64,000 bases of DNA from Heliocidaris erythrogramma (GCA_025617745.1 CM046858.1:47015697-47079696), one strand, 5' to 3'. Positions 1 to 12,265 are shown, numbered from the stretch's first letter. Program-made: numbers and translations. The notes: generated by a model not told the origin, from the letters alone.

Positions 1-1190
1 TTTGGAGTTGTACATGAACCATTGAGAAATGTTCCAGTCAGGAAGATATTTTGAATCCAAATCTTAAACTGATTTTCTTCATTACCTAAAATCCCATATG
101 TGACGAAAAATATAAAGTGGGTGTTTACATGTATTATAAAAATTAAATCTTTATGATGATACTTTTAAATTGTCTGGTTTTGCTTAACAAAAATCTATTT
201 TCTTGGGTTTGCCAAACAGAGCAGAACATAATATATGCAGCATGCATTCCGACTTTTCAAGTCCATTATCCGAAAGCAGGTGAATGCATAGTTTGCCGCT
301 ATAGATGCTCAGGGAAGAAGCATCCATAAAATTTGAATTGATTTGCTCCGTCCAATACGTCCAGTATCGAGAAAATAGATTTCTATTAAGCGAATATCGA
401 TTTTCAACAGAAATATGTAAGGAAATCTTCAGTTTAAAAATAAATTGACATATCTATTCTATATTTTTAATCTCAATTGGGTTTTTAATTTTGAAAAAGG
501 CAATTGAGCATTTGGATTAAGAAAATCTTCTTGTACACATAAACAAAATGGCAGCCCCCATGTGCTGCTAGTAGACGATACATATTGCTAGCAGATGGTA
601 AATTTTGCTCAGAAAATCTTGATTCGTATCGATCTCGAATATTTTGACGCGAAGCCATATAGTCTAACAAGTAGGAATAAATAACACCTTTGAACACTAT
701 CGTCTTTATTTTTAAGCGTAATTCTCCTTTAATGACCAATGAATGATTTTGACGTTGGAAAATCATTACCCTAAAGGTACTTCGTTATCTTTGTTTTCAT
801 AAACACTTCTATTACGATATGTAAAATGGTTGTCAAACTGTTGTGCTGACAATATTTGCAACGCTATGAACTATAATAAACATTAAACAAAGATTAACCA
901 AACAAAAAATGCAAGGAAAAGGAGAAGTACTAGTGTGTGGATCAAAGCTCACTTTTTTGTTATCAAAATGTTTGTAGAGTTTGCCAATACGCGCTAATTA
1001 ATAGGGTATATATTTCTATAAACTTGTCCAAATTTGGCCAGAAATGTTGTGCGACTTCGAATGATTCCAGGGCGTTCCAGATCTCGGGAACGGAAAGTCC
1101 CTTGATCGCGCGATCATAATAATATCCCCTGCCCCTGTCCAACCGCGGGGGGAGGGGGGCACTCAAGTACATATTGCTGTACACACGCGC
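1..1190. other. AT-rich spacer, no gene seen
   Basis: No convincing coding region, splice-flanked exon or RNA gene was recognised. Open frames here are short, lack family resemblance and look random. Confidence 0.5.
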
Positions 1191-1192
1191 GA

Positions 1193-1446
1193 CCCCTCCC
1201 CCCCCCCTCCCCCCCCCCCCAAAAAAAAAAAAAAAAAAAAAAAAATCGAAAACCATAACTCGAAACTCGAAATCTATTACTGAAAAACTCAAACTATAAC
1301 TCGAAACTCGAAAACCATAACTCGAAACTCGAAAACTATAACTCGAAACTCAAACTCAAACTATTACTCGAAACTCGAAATCTATAACTCGAAACTCGAA
1401 AACCATAACTCGAAACTCGAAAATGATAACTCGAAACTCGAAAAAA
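1193..1446. repeat. Poly-C/poly-A run followed by a TCGAAACTCGAAA-type minisatellite
   Basis: A C-rich run (about 1193-1220) passes directly into a long A run (to about 1245). Then come about ten imperfect units of roughly 20 bp containing AACTCGAAACTCGAAA, with a variable tail such as ACCAT, TCTAT or ACTAT. No inverted partner of this array was found, unlike the two foldback elements in the window. Confidence 0.8.
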
Positions 1447-1900
1447 AGTAACACACCACGCGAACACCCGCGAGTGCGATAGACTCACTCACGTCGAACA
1501 AACTCACCAGATTTTCACCGAAAACAATTAAAATCACGTACTACACGTCCACCAAGATAAAATAAATCACAAAAACTTCCACAACAAAGTGGAAAGAACC
1601 GGGGAAAATAAACAGAAATGCACAGAAGATAAGAAATAGAGGAGAAATTAGACGTGCTAGGCCTAGGCCCTAGGGTAGCCTGAATCTAAATGAAGTTGTA
1701 GATAAAAAAGGTATCGCGCACGATAGCTACTTTCGATTTTGCAGTAGTACAGTTCAAGCGCGCGAAAAATCCCTTGTTGCTGGGATACGTTGGCTTTGAA
1801 TATTCATTGCAGGCTCGTACGGATTTGAAGTGAAATGGCAAATAATGGGTCTTCTAAAATTCATAAACCTGAAATAGATTTTTGGTGAGACGAAGTAATG
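1447..1900. other. Spacer, nothing recognised
   Basis: Unique-looking AT-rich DNA with no gene or repeat that I can identify. Confidence 0.4.
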
Positions 1901-1949
1901 AGTGTTTTGATTGGCCAAAATATTTCAGCATCGGCAGGCGAAGTTTGGG

Positions 1950-2222
1950 GTCATCAAACTTTCTAGTTTCTTTCCTGTCACTATCTGAACTGAAGTTCCT
2001 ATACTTTACTACAGGGTCAAAACTTCAAGGTCACACAGAATTTGCAGGGGTCAACCAATCATCACCAAAATCTAATCGATTCTTTCCTGTCACTTTCTGA
2101 ACATTCCCTGAAAATTCCCTGAAAATTTGGTGCAAATCCGTTCACCCGTTCTCTCGTTATCTTGTACACAAACAAACACACAAACAAACAAACAAACAAA
2201 AAACAAACAAACAAACATACCG
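1950..2222 (+). repeat. Retroposon-like 3' end with (CAAA)n tail
   Basis: The stretch contains two partial copies of TTTCTTTCCTGTCACT (about 1968 and 2081). It runs into a pyrimidine-rich segment and ends in a (CAAA)n array (about 2168-2216). A simple-repeat tail of this kind is typical of non-LTR retroposons or SINEs, but no coding domain is left and the family is not identified. Confidence 0.4.
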
Positions 2223-4297
2223 AGCCCTTTCCATAACCCTGCCGATTTCATCGGCGTAAATCAATGAGATTTTTCTCTCTTCATACTTTTCCCACAGTTA
2301 TCACTAAATTCTTTCAATTCAGTTTGTTCAGTATCACTGACATAAAAATGATCATTTTAATGAAATCAACTGTCCTCTTTCTGCAAGATGTTCTGCCCAA
2401 TACCTTGACATGGAGTTAATACCCCATATAGGCAATGTGTACCCAATCAGTCAAGATTTTTCCTATATCCTGTCTTGTCAACTAGGACTGTGCCCTGTCC
2501 AAGTACGAACAAAATGATTGGGAAATTTTTAATTTAATCACTCATCATGATATTAAAAGTGTGCCAATGTGAATTCCATCACAGTAAATAAATGTAACTG
2601 GAAAATTGTATTGCTTTAGAACAACCCTGTATTATCATATTAGGGACCAATTCAGATTGGTTATACTATGTATTTGTAAGCTCAAGATTAATGACCCAAC
2701 CAGAGTGAAAATTTACTTGCTCTTGTCAGTAGATAAAAAAGATAAAGAAAGGGAGAATGGTCCACTCCTGACCCATAACATCATGACATCATGACATATG
2801 TGACAGGTGTAACCTATATATGTACACATTAACATATAATCAACAGGAAGCTTGTAGTAAAAAAAATAAAGTTTTGTCAACAAGAAACTCTTACATGCTG
2901 TTGACAAACCCTGCGTGTTTTCTGAGAATAACAAAGAGTTGGTAAGGAAGTGGGTGGGCAAATATACCAAGGAGGTACCTCCTTGAATACATGTATTCAC
3001 TCTCTCTTTCTCACACTCATTATCTTTTCCCTTCTTTCTCTCCTCTTTTCCTTCTATACCACTCTGCTATTCCCTCGCTTTCTCTCTCTCTCTCTCTCTT
3101 ATTGCCTGTTCCCTTTTTTCTATGTTCCATTTATATATTTTCTCTCTCAAACCACATTTAAGTGGGAGATGCTGTATGAATTAATCTTTGTATAACATAC
3201 TATTGTGATTTCTATTGTATATTCTTCTTGTGCGAATGTGCACATATATTGTATGTGCAGTTTATAATGAATATGTAACTTATATACTTATAATGTGCTT
3301 GCAACCACTAGAATTGGAACAGGAAGCTTTATGCTACAGTTATTTTAACTTTTTCTGTTTCTGGCATTCCAGTGGTTGCATTATCTTTATCTTTACTCTG
3401 TCAAATGTGTTTCTACTTTGTAATGTTTTCTTTGCCAATAAAATAATAATGAGTATACAGACTCTCCTCAGATAAGATGTACAGAAAAATATCTCTCTGA
3501 TTGGTTCTATGAAGACTAATCTAAGTATTTTACCCAGAAGTTACTTTGATATTTTTCTTGCTTCTCATACTATTTTTGACTCATTTTGGTTCCTTATCCT
3601 TCTTTATGATTTGCAAATGTCAGACACTATCTAGAAAGTGCTGATTTATACATATAGCTTCTCAATGTGCTCACATTCGTACAGACAATTTGAATTGGGA
3701 TGCATGGTATATGGTGGAGAGTTATTCGACTAAATTAAAAGAACATTCATGTGCTAACATGATTAAACGCACATTCTTAATGTCACTTTCAAGAGCTATT
3801 AAAACAGGATGGTTACATTACTTTGGAAGAAATACCTGTGCATGTATGTTACAATGTTTATCTGGAACTCACCTATGCGTGTGTGTGTGTGTGTGTGTAT
3901 TCATTTTTGTTACTAGGCCACTTTAAAGAACAGTTTGAGTTCTGGGAAAGCTTAAAGGTGAAAAATAATCTGTGAGCTTTCTCAATCCTTTTACTTTAGT
4001 TTGGAAGAACATCATAGTTGAAATATCCCCCGGAAAGGATTACTTCTCAAATGTCCTCATATTCGAAATATGACGAGAAATATCTGACGTGTTCGGGCCG
4101 GCCATTTATGCCACATTGTGTGTGCAGTCCCATATACTTCTCGTATATGTTCTTTTCTGCTGTATTGGGTCAATTTCTTAATATCATTTTGCTGATTCTA
4201 AAACCTCACAGCAAACAACCATTCTTGTATAGACATGATCAGTCTTTTTCCAAGTGCTTTGAGACAGTTTCTTTCACAATGTATAATCTCACGACCA
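2223..4297. other. Spacer with pyrimidine-rich and (GT)n microsatellites
   Basis: The stretch holds a CT-rich tract with (TC)n at about 3079-3100 and a (TG)n run at about 3878-3898. Open frames across these tracts reflect low-complexity DNA. No gene was recognised. Confidence 0.5.
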
Positions 4298-4435
4298 GGG
4301 GAGCTTTTCATCACTCGTTTTGTCAGTGATTTTTACCGACAACTGCTATAAGCTACTGAAATCCTTGCATCTGATTGGCTGAGAGCAAATTTGTCAGTAA
4401 AAATCACTGACAAAGCGCTTGATGAAACGCTCCCC
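4298..4435. mobile_element. MITE, 138 bp, terminal inverted repeats
   Basis: The ends are inverted repeats. The left end GGGGAGCTTTTCATCA and the following GTCAGTGATTTTTACC are mirrored by GGTAAAAATCACTGAC-like sequence and TGATGAAACGCTCCCC at the right. It has no coding capacity. The GATGAAACGCT-CCC end resembles the end of the small palindrome inside the 1.17-kb tandem repeat (near 29900), so both may belong to one superfamily. Confidence 0.75.
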
Positions 4436-4606
4436 AGAACCCCCACTGTGTTTTTAAAGTGGCAAGACCTCATCCTGATATGATGCAATAAACTCCAAAG
4501 AAAGAAGCAAAATGTGGCAAATTATATTTACATGTTTATGAATAGCAGATTGAGGGGGGGGGAAGGAGTCGTACTCGAATGCCATTTGCTTCTTGGTCTA
4601 TACATT

Positions 4607-4768
4607 ATTTACAGCAATAAATCGATGTATCTACCTATTTGCTAGTTTCCCAAACTATGCCGCCATTCGAGAAAACCTAAGTCTAAAACGCGCAGCCCCT
4701 GCCTGCGCGCGCGTACTCCCCGTCCACCAATCCAATCGCGCAACCGCCATACTCTTCCTCTTCCGTTC
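4607..4768 (+). repeat. Left inverted terminal repeat of DIRS copy A
   Basis: Starts ATTTACAGCAATAAATCG and includes TATCTACCTATTTGCTAG. It is matched in reverse complement by 10528-10710 up to about the CTCTTCCG motif. The outermost bases of the two repeats differ, as is normal for DIRS elements. Confidence 0.85.
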
Positions 4769-5393
4769 TCGCCCGTCAGAGAAGTGACATCAATGAAGCT
4801 AAGTCTTAACCTAAATTGCGAGATTTTTACCTCCAAAAGCGTTTTTGGTTGCCTTTCGCAATAAAAATCCCGTTCACCATGTTTTCACACTCATTTTGGT
4901 GTATCGGATTTTTCCTGAGTCAACCTCCTTCACGGTAAATTAATGAAATTACTTTGCCGTTTTTCCTCACTTTCGGGGCTTTATTCACAGACGGTGTACT
5001 AGTACACTGCTTCGGGCTAGCCCCCGGGTCTGTAGGTGGTTGATTCAACGCGCTTAGACAAGCGGTCTTATCATACGTTGTGCTCCGTAATAGGAGTTTA
5101 TTCCCACTCCGTCTTGTGAGTTGGTTGTTACCTTTATATAGATCTATACTGTTTTGTAATAATAATAAATTTATTACTATATATGGGTTTCTATATTTGT
5201 TGCTTGTCTTTTATTTCAGCCATGTCGAGGTCTCCGTTCGGCTGGCGTTCCCCAGTATTTAATACTTATAAGGGGACTCGCCCAGCCTTGGAAGGGTTGG
5301 CTGCGAGAATTTAATCTCGCACCAACATTATAACTTCCACGGAGCTTCGACTAAGGTAAGTTAGGGCCTACTTCGTGTACGGCTCGCCCCGTT

Positions 5394-7440
5394 ATGAGTT
5401 CGCCGTCTATTTTGACGACCAACTCATGCGGGGAAAACCGAGAGAGTGAGTGCTGGGAACGGCCAATACCTCTCTCGAAGATAGAGACTTGTATAACGGT
5501 GGGAGTGAGTGCCTCCGGCCAATACCTCTCACCGATAAAACTGTGGGTGTTATCCCTGCCCACAGTTCGTCTCGCTCGAGCATCATTCCTCGCTCTCCAG
5601 CCATAGGTGTGATTGCTCAGGGATCGGCTCCTTTTGTCTCTCCGCACGCTTCTAACACAAGCAAGGCGGGTAAGGGAAAAAGAGGGTCGTGATCCTCCAA
5701 AAGTACTCCCTTCAGGGCCTACTACGGAGGCGGTGCCCGTTTCTAAGGGTAAAGGGGGCGATAAACATGCCCACCTGCCCAAGAAGCGTAAGCGCCAGAG
5801 TACTGCCCAGCCAACAGGCGAGGCGGACTCTCTCCCCTTGACACCGACTGTGTGTTCACCTCATGTGTCAGGGGGGGGGGGGGGGGGGGGGCAAGAAGAA
5901 GAAGGTTAGCCCCCAAGGGGCGACCACTTCTTCTGAGTTAGGCGTCTCCCATGAACTTTTGAATTATCTCAAGATCATTGTGGAGCGGAGTGGTTGGTCA
6001 GACTCTGTGTCTGTACTCCCCACCACGCCTGACTCCAACCCCTCCCCCCAAGGGGGAAGGGGGGATACCTGTACCCGACCCGACCCAGGTCCGGTTCGGG
6101 TACCGGGTCGGATACCGGATCCGGTTTTCGGATACCGGATATCCGGTTCGGATACCGGTTTTTTACCGGTTATCCGGCTAGGAACACTGGTTTTCCCTTG
6201 TTTACCACCACTGCTTCTAGTGGGTTGGGATCCGGTTCCTTTTCTCAGGTATCCGGCTCATTGTGTTTGTTTTCCAACACACTAGAGCCTTACCGCCCCA
6301 TTTCGGGCGTCTCTCGACCACGTTCAGCTTTGATCGTCCGGTCGGGGCTACTCCCATTCCAGCGGCACTTGGTGCTCCGCCTGGGGAGGAATCCTGGGAC
6401 TGCTTACACCGCCCTTCTTGGGATCAGGTTTCAGTCTGGTTTTTCGGAGGATGATGCCTCTTCACAGGCTGAGATTACACCCCAGACCTTTGGGTCCTTG
6501 GCGGTAGAGACTCAAGCCCTGCTGAAGAATTTTCTTCCCGACACTTTTACAGAGTCGGGCTGATCCGGGACATCCGTCTCTCCTTTTTCAAGGTGAGCGT
6601 CCCTCTAAGGGCATCCCTCTTACGGGGGACTGTAAGCGAGTCTTCAATGACTTCGCCTCACAGTCTCTTGCATCCTTAGTAGGGTCCGTCCCTCGGCCGG
6701 GGATTTCACCTTCTCTAAACAGGACACTCTCGAATTATATTACGAGAAAGTCCTGTTCCAGTGACCTCCTACATGTAGGTGGTAGGCTTGGTGTCTACTT
6801 AAGAGTACACCTTGCGCCAAAATAGAGAGGTTCCCGTCCTTAATGGAAGTTCATTCCAGGACTGGCCTGAGGCTGACTGCCTACTTGGGTGCGCTCCTTT
6901 CCCTTAGCGCTAGGAGCCAGCACCTCGAGATGTCCGACTCGGACATCCTGTGCTAGACGAAGCCCCTTGTCCAAGGACAGGCTCGTTGTAAAACCGTCCC
7001 TTGGCTGGGTTTTTCACCTTCTCTCGACAGGACACTCGATTAATTTACGAGAAAGTCCTGTTCCAGTGACCTCCTACTTGTAGGTGGTAGGCTTGGTGTC
7101 AACTTTAAGAGTACACCTTACGCCAAATAGAGAAGCTCCCGTCCTTAATGGAAGCTCATTCCAGGACTGGCCTGAGGCTGACTGCCCAATTGGGTACGCT
7201 CCTTTCCCTTCGCGCTAGGAGTCAGCACCTCGAGATGTCCGACTCGGACATCCTGTTGCTAGACGAAGCCTTGTACTGGACAGGCTCGTTGTGGTTGGAA
7301 CTGTCTGTGTCGACAGCAATAGCCACCAATGCTAGGAGGAAGCTTACGCTTTTATGCGGACATACCTGCCCTCCTGGCCAGGGTCCCGCACTCCGGCCAT
7401 CACCTCTTTGGAGGTAAGGGGCCTGATGTGATTCAACTTG
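5394..7440 (+). pseudogene. Decayed gag-like ORF1 region of DIRS copy A
   Basis: Fragments in several frames resemble the intact gag of the element at 33280-35085. Examples are lysine-rich KKRKRQ-type stretches near 5785, AALGAPPGEE-like coding near 6360 and a VFQREID-like region near 7430. Stops and frameshifts interrupt every frame, and a G run lies at about 5870-5890. A segment of about 303 bp is duplicated in tandem (roughly 6700-7005 and 7009-7310), which further destroys the frame. Confidence 0.7.
6700..7310 (+). repeat. 303-bp tandem duplication inside DIRS copy A gag
   Basis: Two adjacent units share TCACCTTCTCT, AGAAAGTCCTGTTCCAGTGA, CATTCCAGGACTGGCCTGAG and GGACAGGCTCGTTG. The GGACAGGCTCGTTG motif recurs at 6975 and 7278, giving the period. 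The copies differ by several substitutions, so the duplication is not recent. Confidence 0.8.
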
Positions 7441-7539
7441 AGGTTGATTCACGCAAGGAGGCGACGGAACTTCTGAAATGCCTTAAGTCCTCGGCTCCTA
7501 AGCCGCAGGCCCAGGCTGTCTTTCCGCCTCCTAGACGCG

Positions 7540-8340
7540 GTGGCGCTTCCAGCTGCCCCGTGCACAGGTGTGCCCCGAGCGTTGGAGGAGAGGGTTGGCG
7601 GCCGTCTTCAGTACTTTCCCCGCCTGGGAAGGAATTACCGACGACGTTTTCGTGCTCCCCTTCGTGCGAGGAGGCTTCTGCATATGTTTCGCAGAGCCCC
7701 TCCCACACGGAACCGTCCGCCACAACCCTCCTACACTATCGCCCCCTTTCTAGAGCACATCTCCACCGAGATTCAAGAGCTGCTGGAAAAGGGCGCGATC
7801 GAAAGGGTAAGAGACCACCCCAGTTGTGCCTCTCCCCTATCTTATATTCCCAAATGCTCGGGGAAGCTCAGAATGATCTTGAATATGGAGGTCATCAATT
7901 CCTTCATACCAAGAGAGGTTTTTCCACAGGGAAACCTTGGCCTCGATTCTCCCGGCGATCAGACCGTCAGATGTGGCTATTTCGGGAGACTTGAAAGATA
8001 CTTTCACATACCGATACACCCTTCTTCAAGGGACCTTCTAGGTTTCTCCTTCAAGGCGAAACTTTTTCAAGCCTTAATTTCGGCCTGAAACCGGCTCCTC
8101 GAGTGTTACTCGAGCAGTCTCTTCCCTAGCCGCTTCCCTCAGGATCGCGGTCTGAGACTTTTCACTTACCTGGACGACTGGCTCCTGGTGGCGAGCTCTG
8201 TGTCCGTCCTTCAGTCGCACATGGCCCTACTTCTCCGTACTACGCAAGAAGTAGGATTCATAGCCAACTGGGACAAGTCGGAGTTGACTCCTACCCGCAG
8301 ACCCATTTACCTAGAGTGCGGAAATTAGACATTGTGAACC
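7540..8340 (+). pseudogene. Decayed reverse transcriptase of DIRS copy A
   Basis: Coding remnants in more than one frame match the order seen in the intact element: an EIQELLEKGAIERVRDHP segment near 7770, a SYIPKCSGKLRMILN segment near 7840, HIPIHPSSRDLLGFSF near 8005-8050, and the catalytic YLDDW box encoded at 8167-8181. Frameshifts separate these blocks, so no continuous polymerase can be read. Confidence 0.8.
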
Positions 8341-9180
8341 AACTTACCCGCCCCAGTCGGGAGAGAATTCAGGCAATTGTCTTTCTAGCTCGATCTCTCT
8401 GTCTCTTACGTCGAGTTCGGGCAGGCCGATGGCACCAGTTCTTGGACCACTTATCGAGCCTTGGGGATGTCCTCGAAGACTGTCGGCTTCATATGAGGCC
8501 TTTTCCAACTTCATCTTCTGAAGTTTTCAAGCCCAGTGTAGACTCGCTCAAGGTGTGGATTCCTCTCACCGAGGAGATCAAACGCCTACTTATCGCCCTG
8601 TTCGGACCAGGTGGTCTCAGGGGACTGGTCGCACCTGTGCACCTTGCCCCACTTATTGTGTTGGAATTGATGGCAGTCTTCATGTCTCTCCACCTTTTCG
8701 AGAACATGTTTGTAGGTCGCTCCGTCCTGATTTTGACGGTCAGCACCTCTGTTGCTGCTTACATCAACAGACAGGGCGGGACTCTTCCCGCTACCCTGAA
8801 CGATCTAACCGCCAAACTTGAGAGTGGTGTCGGCCTCACCGAGTGATTCCGATCGCCTCCTATGTTCCCGGGCGGGACAATCTGATTGCAGATTTGCTGT
8901 CCCGGGACATGTGTCTCCCCTCCGAGTGGTCACTGAATCAAGAGGTCTTCGACTACCTCAGTTCAGTCTGCGCCCCTCTGGAGATAGACCTGTTTGCGAC
9001 AGCTCTGAATCATCGCCTCACGAGTTTGCTCTCGAGTGCGAGATCCGGAAGCTTGGGCCCCTCGATGCGTTCTCCCTTCAGGGAAGAATTTCTGGGGTTA
9101 CGCCTTTCCGCCGATCTCCTTAATTCCTCAGTTCCTGGGGTAGATTCAGGAGGATCAGGCGTGGGTTTCTGCTCATAGCA
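8316..9180 (+). pseudogene. Decayed RNase H and methyltransferase-like region of DIRS copy A
   Basis: The frame from about 8330 to 8830 aligns by eye with the RNase H part of the intact element (DCRLHMRPF, then AAYINRQGGT). The equivalent of the TDN catalytic aspartate appears as LILTVSTSVAAYINR, so the Asp is lost. The next frame holds SYVPGRDNLIADLLSRDM and the LEIDLFATALNHRL block of the methyltransferase-like domain (about 8855-9040). The segment with the first catalytic Asp and the Glu appears shortened, which suggests an internal deletion near 8600-8660. Confidence 0.75.
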
Positions 9181-10325
9181 CCTTGCTGGCCGAGGAGACC
9201 TTGGTTTCCTCTTCTTCTGTCTCTGCGGGACGGTCGACCTCTCTCCCTTCAATGGAGAGCAGTCCTCAGATCAGCCCCTGTCGGGGATCCTCCACCATCG
9301 TCCGGCGGCTCTACATTGACCGCCTGGCCGCTATTGGGGAGGAAGCGAGGACTCTCAGAGAGAGCCTCCCAGTTCATAGTCCAGAGCAGAAGAGTTTCTA
9401 CCCGAGCTGTTGTCAACTCGAGTTTAGAAGCCTTCCATGCTTGTTGGGGAGAAGGGGTTTTGTTTTCCCGTTTCTGCCCCGGTGGGTACTTTTGCAACAA
9501 TTTTTCCTTATTACTCCTTTCGATAAGGGCAGGGCCCTCTCTAACTTTCGTGGTTACCGGTCCGCTATTTCTGCGGTTCACCTTGGTTTTTTTCTGATGG
9601 TTCGGGAGTTTCAATCTCTCCCTTCCTGACTCATTTGCTGAGGTCTTTCTTTTGACACGCCCAGCAAATCGCCAGTTGACTCCTGCGTGGAGCCTTCCTT
9701 GGTTTTGGACGCCTTGGCCAAACCGCCCTTTGGGCCGTTCTGCAAAGTATCGTTACACCATCTCCCGATTAAGACCCACCTTTCTCTCTCTACGGCCCCC
9801 GGGCATATCAGATGGGAAAGGCAAGGTGTACGTCTTGTCCCTCGACCTTCGTTATTGCCAAGAATCAGACGGATTCTTCTGGCTTAATCGAAGTGTTCTT
9901 GAGTCCTCTGTCGGAATTCTCTTCCGTCATGGAGGATAAATCTTGGTGCCCTCTTAGGGCTCTCAAATGGTACTTGGATAGGACTACGGTTGTTTTCGTA
10001 AGGATGATCAGCTCTTCTCTTTTCCATCACCTTTATTCCCCAGCATCACGGGAGACTATCTCCCGTTGGATTGTCGAGGCTATCCAAGCTGCGGGTTCGG
10101 AGGCTCTCCTGTCTGGGAAGCCTCCCAGAGCGCATGACACTAGGAGTGTTCTACCTCCTGGGCGCTTTGTCAGGTTCATCCCTTTGGAAGACTTTTGAGG
10201 GCCGCCTTTTGGCGTTCCCCTACTTTCTTCACATCCTTCTATCTTAAGGATGCTCCTTCGGGTGAGGTTGGATTTGAAACCTCTGGGTTGAGAGCTGCTT
10301 CGTCGTCTCTGTCTGCCCCGCGTTA
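9180..10325 (+). pseudogene. Decayed tyrosine recombinase of DIRS copy A
   Basis: Fragments parallel the intact recombinase: GLSERASQFIVQSRRVSTR (near 9350), FRGYRSAISAVHLGFF (near 9550), WCPLRALKWYLDRT (near 9945) and PPRAHDTRSVL (near 10125), which holds the HxxR catalytic motif. Multiple frameshifts break it. Confidence 0.75.
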
Positions 10326-10373
10326 GTTACTCCCGTCCTGGGACATGCCACCCGGGTTTTTATCCGTGCTATT

Positions 10374-10468
10374 CTAGCAAATAGGTAGATACATCGATTT
10401 ATTGCTGTAAATCAAGAAAATTATAACTAATTTTGTTATTTACTAGATAAATCTATGTATCTACCTAT
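10374..10468. repeat. Internal complementary region of DIRS copy A
   Basis: The first half (CTAGCAAATAGGTAGATACA onward) is the reverse complement of the left end. The second half, from CAAGAAAATTATAACT, is the reverse complement of the extreme right end. The join GCTGTAAAT-CAAGAAAAT therefore records the circle junction of the element. Confidence 0.85.
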
Positions 10469-10527
10469 GTCCCTCCCTCCAGCCCCTCTCCTTGTCTGAC
10501 ATGTCCTAGATTCTGTCTCTGACTGCT

Positions 10528-10710
10528 CGGAAGAAGAAGAGTATGGCGGTGGCGCGATTGGATTGGTGGACGGGGAGTACGCGCGCGCAGGCAGGGGCTG
10601 CGCGTTTTAGACTTAGGTTTTCTCGAATGACGGCATAGTTTGGGAAACTAGCAAATAGGTAGATACATAGATTTATCTAGTAAATAACAAAATTAGTTAT
10701 AATTTTCTTG
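10528..10710 (-). repeat. Right inverted terminal repeat of DIRS copy A
   Basis: Reverse complement of 4607-4768 through its inner part. Beyond AGGTAGATACAT it continues with its own outer extension, ending in TAATTTTCTTG at 10710. This outer extension is matched by the second half of the internal complementary region. Confidence 0.85.
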
Positions 10711-10937
10711 ATATGTATGTTCATGTGATGATAAATTACTTCAGATGCATCAGGATTTACCTTGATTTATTGTTTTACCAGTATTCTAGACTTTGAGGTG
10801 GTTAGGTCAAAGGTTACTTATCTCCTTTCAAATACCGTCTCCACACAACTGGACAATCAAATCAGATATTCTACATCATAAGATATTGCTCGTCACAACT
10901 ATAATTGATATGTATGCAAAGGATATATGATTGATTG

Positions 10938-11160
10938 AATAGACCGCTTCGGTAATTTATGCAAATTGTATGCATACCTTTCAAACAAAGGTTCTTGACA
11001 ACCTGAAAGCTTGCTGGACATAGCAACAAATAATGGTATGCAAACTGGATTCCAAGCATTGAAGCTCATTTATAAAAATCAGGTTAATGGAATAGCTCGT
11101 CACTAGGTGCTTAGAGAATATATGTGCATAAATTTGTATACATTACAGAAGCGGTCTATT
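10938..11160. mobile_element. MITE, 223 bp
   Basis: Terminal inverted repeats AATAGACCGCTTC (10938) and GAAGCGGTCTATT (ending 11160). Imperfect complementarity continues inward (AATTTATGCA against TGCATAAATT). It is non-coding. Confidence 0.75.
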
Positions 11161-11664
11161 GTATAGTGTTGAATATTTAAACATTGAATTTGTGGCTTTT
11201 TTGTTAAAAGTGCTTAGTAACAATAAAGGTCACATAATCAGCCGTTGCTATGTACACAATGCGTGCCTTACCTTAAAATCATATTTGTTTTACTGATGAA
11301 ATAAAGGCACATCACTTTGAAATGGAACCATAAACAATTGTCTTCTATTTGAAAAATGAAATGTTACTATGTCTTATACATGAAACTCATTTTGCTGAAT
11401 TTGTTAAATATCAAGTGCAATTGTTGTAAATACATAAAGAGTTGCAACCTGTTTTGAAGTTTTAAAAATGGTGTTATTCTTTTCATTTGTGTTTGTGAAT
11501 AAAATACTAATTTTATAACATTCCATGTCCATGTTACGTATTTAATTTCAGTAGTTAATAGAAGGTCGAGTGTTGGTAAAAGTGAGAACAATTTTTGAAC
11601 TTTCTCATTCTTTTTAGTCATAAATGCTAGAATAGCAGAGTAGAAATGTTCTCATATTTCTCTA
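11161..11664. other. AT-rich spacer
   Basis: No gene or repeat recognised. Confidence 0.4.
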
Positions 11665-12265
11665 TTAAAGGTCCACTGCAACCCAAATACAAGTTGATTG
11701 CTGTTGATGTGCAGGGATGCATACAACTCATATTTATGTTATTTATACATCTAAATATGGTTCATAGATTTTTAAATAATTTTTGAAATCATTTTCTGAA
11801 ACATAAGCTCCACCCTAGAAAATGCTCCAGATCTCATTCCTGCAGTGACATCATCTGTCAATCATTAGTGAGCTAACATACAGTTGTATGTAGCTGTGCC
11901 AGAGATGGCCATCTGTTCTACTACACCATACAATGCCTACATTGTAGTTGCTATGTCAGACATGCTGTAGCATCACCAGGGAAAGAATGGTAATAAGGAG
12001 GTATTGTTTAAAAGCATGCAATTCTATTGTGAGTTACATTCCACTGTCTATTATAGAATGTTTGTGTTGCTGACTGACGATTGACAGATGATGTCATTGC
12101 AGGAATGAGATCTGGAGTTTTTTTTAGGGTGGAGCTTCGGAGATTGGAAAAAAAATTATTTTTTTTAATATTTCAAAATCTATGAAAAATATTTCGATGT
12201 TTGAAGAACGAAATATACATCAGCAGCAAAAAAAAAATTGCATTTGGTTGCAGGGGCCCTTTAAT
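11665..12265. mobile_element. MITE-like element, about 600 bp, nested inverted repeats
   Basis: The ends TTAAAGGTCCACTGCAACC and GGTTGCAGGGGCCCTTTAA are inverted. A second, longer inverted pair lies inside: CCAGATCTCATTCCTGCAGT near 11827 pairs with the reverse complement near 12090-12117, and both are followed by a GATGATGTCA-type motif. It has no coding capacity. Confidence 0.75.

Larger units (their letters stand above)
4607..10710 (+). mobile_element. Degenerate DIRS-type retrotransposon (copy A)
   Basis: A 6.1-kb element with the full DIRS layout: left inverted terminal repeat 4607-4768, right inverted terminal repeat 10528-10710, and an internal complementary region at 10374-10468. That region is the reverse complement of the two outer ends joined together. 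Between them lie decayed gag, reverse transcriptase, RNase H, methyltransferase-like and tyrosine recombinase regions, broken by many stops and frameshifts. Gag also carries a 303-bp tandem duplication. DIRS elements integrate through a circular intermediate using a tyrosine recombinase and make no target duplication; none is seen here. It is the same type as the element at 32236-38421 but clearly another lineage, since the inverted repeats differ. It cannot be autonomous as read. Confidence 0.9.

Noticed and set aside
2713..3195. Ser/Leu/Phe-rich frames over pyrimidine tracts
   Set aside because: Low-complexity CT-rich DNA yields hydrophobic-looking frames on the plus strand. No gene features.
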